Assembly: GCA_946481265.1 (NCBI GenBank) | Contig: CAMLNE010000013.1 | Location: forward strand, 1 to 24,656 | DNA from: an uncultured Panacagrimonas sp. | GTDB lineage: Bacteria > Pseudomonadota > Gammaproteobacteria > Nevskiales > Nevskiaceae | DNA length: 24,656 nucleotides | Direction: 5' to 3' | Shown: piece after piece, positions 14,296 through 24,656 of the stretch | Position numbering within the stretch: the stretch's first letter is position 1 | Layout of the letters: each line of letters opens with the position of its first letter | Position numbers and translations under genes: made by a program | Notes under the pieces: model-generated | Seen by the model: the letters and a program-made list of their open reading frames with translations, nothing else | What the model was told of the DNA's origin: nothing | The model's database searches: none

Positions 14296-14706
14296 ATGTT
14301 CGTCCGCTCTTCCCGGCAGGCCTGGATGCTCGCGCTGGTCTGCGTGACCCTGCTGTGGGCACGCGTCGACGGCGCCCATTTGCACCTGTGCTTCGATGGC
14401 AACGGGCCCGCGACCAGCCTGCACCTGACCGACATCGATCACCACGGCGCCGATCACGGCGGCCACCACGACAGCGGGGAGGGCCACCAGGACCTCGACA
14501 TCCCGCTCGGCGATGCGCCGCTGGCCAAGGCGGGCGAGATGCTCGGCGACCTTCCGCTGTTCCTGCTGACCGTGCTGTGCATCGCGCTGCCGGTCCTGGC
14601 TTCGGCGCGGTTCCCGCGCCGTGAACCGGCGCGGACCTGGACGCTTGCCAGGGGTCATCTGCGCCCGCCACTGCGCGGGCCGCCGACCGGGATCGGGCAC
14701 GCCTAG
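14296..14706 (+). CDS. His-rich membrane-associated protein upstream of czcCBA
   Basis: This 136-residue protein has an N-terminal hydrophobic signal or anchor (about residues 8-27). A central region with a dozen His residues follows (HLHL, DIDHHGADHGGHHDSGEGHQD, about residues 28-66), then a second hydrophobic segment (LPLFLLTVLCIALPVLA) and a basic Pro-rich tail. I do not recognise a named domain. His-rich small proteins of CzcI or similar type often precede Czc/Cnr-type efflux genes, so periplasmic metal binding or sensing is likely. The start at 14296 gives a good signal sequence; no Shine-Dalgarno is visible. About 140 bases separate it from czcC. The MITE-like element ends 10 bases upstream. 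Confidence 0.75.
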   Translation: MFVRSSRQAWMLALVCVTLLWARVDGAHLHLCFDGNGPATSLHLTDIDHHGADHGGHHDSGEGHQDLDIPLGDAPLAKAGEMLGDLPLFLLTVLCIALPVLASARFPRREPARTWTLARGHLRPPLRGPPTGIGHA

Positions 14707-14846
14707 GCCGCGGCGCGGCCCTGGCGGGCGGATGGCCGCGCGGTACCGCTGCGCCCGCACCGGGCGCTGACCCAGCCCTGCCGTTTCGCCAATCCCACGG
14801 CTCCGCCGCGTGCGGACGCCTGTTCGTTTCCGATCCGGGAGCCTCC

Positions 14847-16162
14847 ATGTCGCCGTTTCTGCCGTTCCGACCGGCCTGCCGCCGCCGGTCCCCCACCCTG
14901 GTCCTGCTCATGGCGCTGCTCTGCCCTGGCATTGCAGCCGCGGGCACGGCACCGGCCGTCGAGCCGGCCGCCCCGCCCTTCACCCTGGGCGAGGCCCTGC
15001 GCCGCGCCGAGGCCCAGCACCCTGCACTTGCCGCTTGGCGGGCGCGCCTGCGAGCGGCCGAGGGCCGCGCGCAGCAGGCCCGGCTGCGCCCCGCGCCGGA
15101 GCTGCACGGGGAACTGGAAAATGTCTTCGGCAGCGGTGCTCATTCCGGCCTGGAGCGCGCCGAGACGACCATCGGCTTCAGCCAGGCGATCGAGCTCGGC
15201 GGGCTGCGCGAGCGTCGCATCGAGGCCATGGACGCGGAGCGCACGACGCTCGACATCGACCAGCGCATCGCCTGGCTCGACCTGCGGGCCGAAGTGGCGC
15301 GTCGCTTCGTGCACGTCCTGTCCGACCAGGCGCAGCTCGATATCACGCGGCGTGCCACGCTCCATGCCGGCAGCACCCTGGACGAGGTGTCGCGCCGCGT
15401 CGAGGCCGCCCGCTCTCCCCTGGCCGAGCGGGCCCGCGCGCAGGTCTCGCTGGAGCGCGCGCGCCTCGAGGAAGAACACGCCGAGCACGAACTGCTGTCC
15501 TCGCGCCGCCACCTGGCGGCCGCCATCGGCAGCCTCGACGCCGACTTCGGCAGGGCCAGCGGCGAACTGCTGCGACTTCCGGACGTCGACGACTTCGACA
15601 CCCTGCTGGAGCGCGTGCGCGACACGCCCGACCTGCTGCGCTTCGCCAGCCAGATCCGCCTGCGCGAATCCGAGCTGCGCCTGGCGCAGGCACGCGCCGC
15701 CGGAACGCTGAGGCTGGGAGCCGGCTTGCGCCACCTGCCGGAAGGCGACGACACCGCGCTGGTGTTCTCGGCCACGCTGCCGCTGTTCGGCGCAACGCGC
15801 CAGCGCGGCCAGGTGATCGAAAGCCAGGCGCGGCTCGCGCAGGTCGGCCCGGACCGCGAGCAGGCCTTCCTGCGCAGCCAGGCGCAGCTCTACGAGATCT
15901 GGCAGGAGCTGCACCATGCGCGCGTCGAATTCGAGGCGCAGCGCGATCGCGTGGTGCCGACGATGGAGGAAGCACTGCGCCAGACCCGGTACGCCTACGA
16001 CCGCGGCCGCTACTCGCTTCTGGAGCTGCGCGATGCACAGACCGAATGGGCGGTGCAGCAGCGCCGCCTGATCCAGTCCGCCGCCAGCTACCACGGCTAC
16101 ATGGTCGAGATCCGGCGTCTGACCGGGGTCGATCCCACGTCCACGAATCCGCGGAGTGCGCC

Positions 16163-16166
<4 letters not shown>
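14847..16166 (+). CDS. czcC: Outer-membrane efflux protein, CzcC/TolC family
   Basis: This 439-residue protein is the outer-membrane channel of a heavy-metal efflux pump. A signal peptide is clear (basic start, LVLLMALLCPGIAAAG at about 18-33). Two long coiled-coil-like repeats rich in Ala, Arg, Glu and Leu follow, as in the two OEP repeats of the TolC family: FTLGEALRRAEAQHPALAAWRARLRAAEGRAQQARLRPAPE starts the first and DTPDLLRFASQIRLRESELRLAQARA the second. Length fits CzcC. A GGGAG Shine-Dalgarno-like site sits just before the ATG. The stop overlaps the czcB start by 4 bases, so the pump genes are one operon. The preceding 140 bases hold a 6-bp GC stem at 14706-14720 but no other feature. 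Confidence 0.9.
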
Positions 16167-20534
<4,368 letters not shown>

Positions 20535-20690
20535 AGGCCGACTTGCGCGAGGGGCAGCCCTGAAATCGCGGCATGGCGGTGCGGGCCTGCGGTCGGCGGG
20601 TACGCGCCGATGCGCGATGCAGCGCCATCGCCTGGCGAGCGGGTTCCCGGCAAGGGGAAAGGGCGATGCGGTCCGTCGCCGGGCCGGTGC

Positions 20691-20722
20691 TATGGTTCGT
20701 CCAGGACCTGCAAGCAAAGGAG
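20691..20722 (+). promoter_or_regulatory. Candidate -10 and Shine-Dalgarno before E1-alpha
   Basis: TATGGT at 20691-20696 is a -10-like box. AAAGGAG at 20716-20722 lies 6 bases before the GTG at 20729 and decides that start. The Shine-Dalgarno part is convincing; the -10 is tentative, with no clear -35. Confidence 0.5.
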
Positions 20723-20728
20723 ATTCGC

Positions 20729-21847
20729 GTGAGCGACACCTCGCCTGCTGCCGTGACTGCCGAGACCGCCGTTGCGAGCTTCGAGGTGCGCCTGACGCGC
20801 TTCGTCGACGCCGACGGCACGCTGCTCGCGCCCTTGCCGGCCTTCGCGCAGGACGCCGCGGAACTGCGGCGCATGTACCGCGTGATGGTCGAGACGCGCG
20901 CCATCGATCGCAAGGCCGTGGCCCTGCAACGCACCGGCCAGCTCGGCACCTATGCCTCCTGCCTGGGACAGGAGGCCATCGGCACCGCCACCGGCCTGTC
21001 GCTGCACGCCGATGACGTGCTGATCCCGGCCTACCGCGACTACGCGGCGCAGTTCCTGCGCGGCGTGCCGCCGGAATCGACCTTCCTGTACTGGGCCGGC
21101 GACGAGCGCTCGATGTGCTTTCCCGAAGGCACGCCCTCGCACCACGACTTCCCGTTCTCGGTGCCGATCGGCACGCACATTCCGCAGGCCATCGGCGTGG
21201 CCTACGCGTTCAAGCTGCGCCGGCAGCCGCGCGTCGCCGTGGCCGCCTGCGGCGACGGCGCGACCTCGCGCGGCGATTTCTACGAGGCCGTGAGCAGCGC
21301 CAAGGTGTGGAACCTGCCCGTGGTGTTCCTGGTGACCAACAACCAGTGGGCGATCAGCCTGCCGCGCGCGCGCCAGACCGGCGCACAGACCCTGGCGCAG
21401 AAGGCGATCGCCGGCGGCATCCCGGGCGAGCAGGTCGACGGCAACGACGTCATCGCGACCCGCCACGTGCTGCAGCGCGCCCTGGCCGCCGCGCGAGCCG
21501 GCGAGGGGCCGCGCCTGATCGAGGCGCTCACCTACCGCCTGCACGATCACACCACCGCGGACGATGCGCGCCGCTACCGGTCGGAGGAGGAAGTGAAGGC
21601 GGCATGGACGCGGTGCCCGATCAAGCGGCTGCGTGCATGCATGGCCACGCTCGGCTGCTGGAGCGCAGACGACGAGGAGGAACTCGAGCGGCAGGCCGCG
21701 GAGAAGGCCGAGGCCGTCGCCAGCGCCTACCTGGCCACGCCCCCGGAAGGACCCGAGGCGATGTTCGATTCGCTCTATGCCAGCCTGCCGGTCGCGCTCG
21801 AGACGCAGCGCGCGCAGGTGCTGGCCGCCGCGTCGAAGGGATCCTGA
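20729..21847 (+). CDS. pdhA: 2-oxoacid (pyruvate-type) dehydrogenase E1 alpha subunit
   Basis: This 372-residue subunit carries the thiamine diphosphate site: GDGATSRGDFYEAV (G175-D176-G177) and the closing NN at N204-N205 in VTNNQWAIS. Further family features are LGQEAIGTATGLSL, IPAYRDYAAQFLRGV, PIGTHIPQAIGVAYAFK, and YRLHDHTTADDARRYR, the regulatory-loop region. It decarboxylates a 2-oxoacid and passes the acyl group to E2. Pyruvate or branched-chain oxoacids are both possible; sequence alone does not decide. The start is a GTG with AAAGGAG upstream; a longer in-frame start at 20573 has no ribosome site. E1-beta begins 1 base after the stop. Confidence 0.92.
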   Translation: MSDTSPAAVTAETAVASFEVRLTRFVDADGTLLAPLPAFAQDAAELRRMYRVMVETRAIDRKAVALQRTGQLGTYASCLGQEAIGTATGLSLHADDVLIPAYRDYAAQFLRGVPPESTFLYWAGDERSMCFPEGTPSHHDFPFSVPIGTHIPQAIGVAYAFKLRRQPRVAVAACGDGATSRGDFYEAVSSAKVWNLPVVFLVTNNQWAISLPRARQTGAQTLAQKAIAGGIPGEQVDGNDVIATRHVLQRALAAARAGEGPRLIEALTYRLHDHTTADDARRYRSEEEVKAAWTRCPIKRLRACMATLGCWSADDEEELERQAAEKAEAVASAYLATPPEGPEAMFDSLYASLPVALETQRAQVLAAASKGS

Positions 21848-21848
21848 C

Positions 21849-22838
21849 ATGGCCGACCTGAACATCATCGAGGCGGTGAACCTCGCGCTGAAGTCGGAGA
21901 TGGCGCGCGACCAGAACGTGCTGGTGCTGGGCGAGGACATCGGCCGCAACGGCGGCGTGTTCCGCGCCACCGTCGGCCTGCTCGACGCCTATGGTCCGGA
22001 GCGCGTGATCGACACGCCGCTGGCCGAGAACCTGATCGCGGCCATGGCCATCGGCATGGCCACCCAGGGCCTGCGGCCGGTGGCGGAGATCCAGTTCAGC
22101 GGATTCCTGTATCCCTGCCTGGACCAGATCGCGAACCACGCCGCGCGCTATCGCAACCGCACGCGCGGCCGCATCAGCTGCCCGCTGGTGATCCGGGCGC
22201 CCAATGGTGGCGGCATCCATGCGCCCGAGCACCACTCGGAGTCGATGGAAACCTTCTTCGCGCACATGCCGGGCCTGCGCGTGCTCGCACCCTCCAATCC
22301 GGCACGCGCCTACGGCCTGCTGCTGGCTGCCATCCGCGATCCCGATCCGGTGATCTTCCTCGAGCCCACGCGCTGCTACCGGCTGTTCAAGCAGGCGGTG
22401 GAGGACAACGGCGAGGCGCTGCCGCTGGATACCGCCTTCGTCGAGCGCGAGGGCGCCCACCTGAGCCTGGTGAGCTGGGGCGCGATGATGCACGACACCC
22501 GCCTGGCGGCCGATGCGCTGGCGCAGGAGGGCGTGAGCTGCGAGCTGATCGACGTCGCCTGCCTCAAGCCGCTGGACATGGACACGATCCTGGCCAGCGT
22601 GGCCAAGACCGGCCGCTGCGTGATCGTGCAGGAGGCGCCACGCGCCTATGGCCCCGCCAGCGAGATCGCCGCGAACCTTGCCGAGCATGGACTGCTCAGC
22701 CTGTTCGCGCCGGTGATGCGGGTGTCCGGCTACGACACCGTGATGCCGCTGGCGCGCCTGGAGAAGGCCTACCTGCCGGACACCACCCGCATCCTGGACG
22801 CGGCGCGAAAGCTGCTGGAGCAGGCCCCGGTCGCCTGA
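21849..22838 (+). CDS. pdhB: 2-oxoacid dehydrogenase E1 beta subunit
   Basis: This 329-residue subunit completes the alpha2beta2 E1. It has the transketolase-like pyrimidine-binding domain (VLVLGEDIGRNGGVFRATVGL, DTPLAENLIAAMAIGMATQGLRPVAEIQFSGF) and the C-terminal domain (LVSWGAMMHDTRLAADALAQEGVSCELIDVACLKPLD). The glutamate in the GEDIG segment is in the place of the residue that activates thiamine diphosphate. Length is normal and no anomaly is seen. The ATG at 21849 follows the E1-alpha TGA by a single base. The longer frame upstream from 21633 lies within E1-alpha and is a shadow. E2 follows after 29 bases with its own strong ribosome site. Confidence 0.93.
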   Translation: MADLNIIEAVNLALKSEMARDQNVLVLGEDIGRNGGVFRATVGLLDAYGPERVIDTPLAENLIAAMAIGMATQGLRPVAEIQFSGFLYPCLDQIANHAARYRNRTRGRISCPLVIRAPNGGGIHAPEHHSESMETFFAHMPGLRVLAPSNPARAYGLLLAAIRDPDPVIFLEPTRCYRLFKQAVEDNGEALPLDTAFVEREGAHLSLVSWGAMMHDTRLAADALAQEGVSCELIDVACLKPLDMDTILASVAKTGRCVIVQEAPRAYGPASEIAANLAEHGLLSLFAPVMRVSGYDTVMPLARLEKAYLPDTTRILDAARKLLEQAPVA

Positions 22839-22867
22839 GCCGATCCGACCCAAGGAGGAGAACCCCG

Positions 22868-24070
22868 ATGAGCGTGTTCAAGCTTCCCGACCTCGGCGAA
22901 GGCCTGCAGGAAGCCGAGATCCGCGAGTGGCTGGTGCAGGAAGGCGACACGGTGAAGGCCGACCAGCCGCTGGTATCGGTGGAGACCGACAAGGCGGTGG
23001 TCGAGGTACCCAGCCCGCAGGCGGGGAAGATCGCGCAGCTGCACGGCAAGGTCGGTGACAGCATCGAGGTCGGCAAGCCGCTGGTGACGTTCGAGGGCGC
23101 GGCGCAGACCCCGGCCACCGCCGCGTCCGGCACGCCGGCACAGACACCGCCGGCGCGCACGCCGACACCCGCCGCGCAGGACGCCGCGGCAGGCGCGGCG
23201 GAGGCGATCCGCGACACCGGCGTGGTGGTCGGCGCGATGACCCAGAACAACGAGGTGGTCACCGAGAAGGTCACCACCGTGGGCGCCGCCACCGGCCTGA
23301 AGGTCGCCCCCGCGGTGCGCGCGCTCGCCCACCGCCTCAACGTGGACCTGACCATCATCACGCCGTCCGGACCGGACGGCATCATCACGGCCGCCGACGT
23401 GCAGCGGGTGCACAAGATCCTTGCCGAGGTCGGCCCGCTGGAAAAGCTCAAGGGCGCGCGCAAGGCGATGGCCCATGCCATGAGCCAGGCGCGCGACGAG
23501 GTGATGCCGACCACGCTGATGGACGATGCCGTGCTGCGCGACTGGGCGCCGGCGCAGCAGGACGTCAGCATCCGCCTGATCCGCGCCATTACCGCGGCGG
23601 TCGCCTGCGAACCGGCACTCAACGCCTGGTTCGATCACGCCGAGATCGGCCGGCGGGTGCTCGACAAGATCCACCTCGGCGTGGCGGTCGACACGCCCGA
23701 AGGCCTGTTCGTCTGCGTGATGCAGGACGTGGGCAATCGCGACGAGGATTCCCTGCGTCGCGGCCTCGACAAGATGAAGGCCGATGCGCGCAGCCGCGCG
23801 GTGCCGCCGGAGGAGCTGCGCGGCTACACCTTCACGCTGTCCAACTTCGGCCGCTTCGGCGGCCGCTATGCCACGCCGGTGATCGTGCCGCCGACGGTGG
23901 CGATCCTCGCCGCCGGCGCCGTGCGGTCTGGCGTGATCGCGCTGGATGGCGCGCCGGTGGTCAGCCCGGTGCTGCCGCTGTCGCTCAGCTTCGACCATCG
24001 CGCGGTCACCGGCGGCGAGGCCGCCCGCTTCCTGGCGGCGCTGCTGGAGGACCTGCGCAAGCCCGCGTGA
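22868..24070 (+). CDS. 2-oxoacid dehydrogenase E2, dihydrolipoyl acyltransferase
   Basis: This 400-residue E2 has one N-terminal lipoyl domain with the lipoylated K42 in VETDKAVVEV. An Ala/Pro/Thr-rich linker follows (about 78-115), then a peripheral subunit-binding domain (VAPAVRALAHRLNVDLTIITPSGPDGIITAADV, about 143-176) and the catalytic acyltransferase core with H377 in FDHRAVTGGE. It transfers the acyl group from lipoyl to CoA and forms the core of the complex. A single lipoyl domain is typical of branched-chain or Gram-positive-type pyruvate complexes rather than E. coli AceF. AAGGAGG at 22852-22858 precedes the ATG. No E3 (lpd) gene follows; E3 must come from elsewhere. It ends the operon. 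Confidence 0.92.
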   Translation: MSVFKLPDLGEGLQEAEIREWLVQEGDTVKADQPLVSVETDKAVVEVPSPQAGKIAQLHGKVGDSIEVGKPLVTFEGAAQTPATAASGTPAQTPPARTPTPAAQDAAAGAAEAIRDTGVVVGAMTQNNEVVTEKVTTVGAATGLKVAPAVRALAHRLNVDLTIITPSGPDGIITAADVQRVHKILAEVGPLEKLKGARKAMAHAMSQARDEVMPTTLMDDAVLRDWAPAQQDVSIRLIRAITAAVACEPALNAWFDHAEIGRRVLDKIHLGVAVDTPEGLFVCVMQDVGNRDEDSLRRGLDKMKADARSRAVPPEELRGYTFTLSNFGRFGGRYATPVIVPPTVAILAAGAVRSGVIALDGAPVVSPVLPLSLSFDHRAVTGGEAARFLAALLEDLRKPA

Positions 24071-24096
24071 ACTGTCGGGGCAGCCGGCGCCGGTGC

Positions 24097-24122
24097 TATC
24101 CTGAAGGCGAGATTGTGGAGGT
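24097..24122 (+). promoter_or_regulatory. Candidate -10 and Shine-Dalgarno of the small secreted protein
   Basis: TATCCT (24097-24102) is a -10-like box and GGAGGT (24117-24122) a good ribosome site 9 bases before the ATG at 24132. The -35 region is not clear. Confidence 0.4.
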
Positions 24123-24131
24123 AAGCCCCCC

Positions 24132-24482
24132 ATGCGCCTGAAATTTCTCTGCCTTGCTGCCGCCAGCTTCCTGCCCTTCGCGCCGGCCTGGTCGCAGGAG
24201 CCTGAGGTCATCGTGATCACCGGCGCCTCGGCCCCGGCCACCAGCTCGATGCTGCCGACCAAGGGCATGACCAAGACCATCGTGGCGCGCGACTACGGCC
24301 AGCCGGCCACCCGGCATGCGCCGGTGGGCGGTGGCTCGCCGCAGCAGCCGCCAATCACGCGCTGGGACTACGACGGCTTCTCCGTCTTCTTCGAGCACGA
24401 GCATGTCGTGGACGCGGTGCAGCGCGGCAATCCCGCGCCGATCGCCGTGTACGACGGCCTGTCCGGCGGCCCGCGGCCGTAA
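24132..24482 (+). CDS. Small secreted protein of unknown function
   Basis: This 116-residue protein has a clear signal peptide (MRLKFLCLAAASFLPFAPAWSQ, cleavage near residue 22), a short low-complexity stretch, and a conserved-looking core GMTKTIVARDYGQPATRHAPVG followed by PPITRWDYDGFSVFFEHEHVVDAV. The core reads like the short repeat of the SmpA/BamE family (G-T-x-x-x-V, G-x-P, W-x-Y, V-x-F-x-x-x-x-V). Similar small proteins occur in xanthomonads and are sometimes labelled phosphodiesterase without support. I assign no function. It has its own Shine-Dalgarno and is followed by a strong terminator, so it is probably monocistronic. Confidence 0.75.
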   Translation: MRLKFLCLAAASFLPFAPAWSQEPEVIVITGASAPATSSMLPTKGMTKTIVARDYGQPATRHAPVGGGSPQQPPITRWDYDGFSVFFEHEHVVDAVQRGNPAPIAVYDGLSGGPRP

Positions 24483-24503
24483 CCCGCGCGTCACCGGCAA
24501 GTC

Positions 24504-24542
24504 CCAGCCTCGACGGTCGCCCGGCCGTCGGGGCTTTCTCAT
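24504..24542 (+). terminator. Rho-independent terminator
   Basis: AGCCTCGACGG (24504-24514), an 8-base loop, and CCGTCGGGGCT (24523-24533) form an 11-bp stem with one G-T pair, followed by the T-rich TTCTCATTT. It closes the small secreted protein gene and is the clearest terminator in the window. Confidence 0.85.
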
Positions 24543-24563
24543 TTGTTCCCTCGCATTCCCGCC

Positions 24564-24656
24564 ATGACCGATTTCCTTCCCCCCGAGTGGGCACCGCAGT
24601 CCGCGGTGATGCTGACCTGGCCGCGCGCCGACGGCGATTTCGCCCAGCACTTTGCG
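24564..24656 (+). CDS. aguA: Agmatine deiminase N-terminus, cut by the window end
   Basis: The first 31 codons begin at ATG 24564 and read MTDFLPPEWAPQSAVMLTWP then RADGDFAQHFA. The EWxPQSAVxLxWP pattern is the standard start of agmatine deiminase. The frame is open to the last base. Codons 22-31 match the first ten codons of the window (ADGDFARHFA) with one amino-acid difference, so this is either a second copy of the gene truncated at the left edge or a related segment. No Shine-Dalgarno is evident in the 22 bases after the upstream terminator. Confidence 0.85.
   Translation, partial: MTDFLPPEWAPQSAVMLTWPRADGDFAQHFA

Overview
The window is GC-rich (roughly 70% by eye) with gene content that points to a gammaproteobacterium of the Lysobacterales/Xanthomonadales type. 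The clues are the nagZ - hypoxanthine phosphoribosyltransferase - methylthioinosine phosphorylase run, a CHASE2 Ser/Thr kinase beside PP2C and FHA genes, and a short secreted WDYxGFxVFFE protein. This placement is an inference from gene content; there is no rRNA or other marker in the window. Every gene except radA lies on the + strand.

Layout. 1-951: agmatine deiminase lacking its N-terminus. 1013-2368 (-): radA. 2461-6934: a signalling block of CHASE2 Ser/Thr kinase, PP2C phosphatase and FHA protein. 6994-10351: cysM, a PolB-like 3'-5' exonuclease, and rlmD. rlmD carries an in-frame, tandemly duplicated palindromic insertion. 10416-13832: CYTH protein, a YkuD L,D-transpeptidase-fold protein with no signal peptide, nagZ, hpt and an MTA/MTI phosphorylase, mostly overlapping or abutting. 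13833-14295: a gene-free stretch with a GCGCCCTC tandem repeat and a 246-bp MITE-like element with perfect 17-bp inverted ends flanked by CTAG. 14296-20528: a His-rich membrane protein and a CzcCBA-type heavy-metal RND efflux system. 20729-24070: E1-alpha, E1-beta and E2 of a 2-oxoacid dehydrogenase complex. 24132-24482: a small secreted protein followed by a strong terminator. 24564-24656: the first 31 codons of an agmatine deiminase.

How the genes work together. The kinase, phosphatase and FHA reader form a plausible phospho-signalling module. The signal-less YkuD protein and NagZ may both act on recycled muropeptides in the cytoplasm. MTI phosphorylase releases hypoxanthine and the neighbouring phosphoribosyltransferase would convert it to IMP. 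The Czc-type pump spans both membranes to export divalent metals. E1 and E2 form most of an oxoacid dehydrogenase but no E3 is present here.

The least conventional signals are non-coding or structural. They are the palindromic insertion inside rlmD, the MITE-like element upstream of the metal-efflux operon, an A/G-rich long palindrome after cysM, and the homologous agmatine deiminase segments at the two window ends. No CRISPR array, prophage, tRNA, rRNA or full-length transposase gene was seen.
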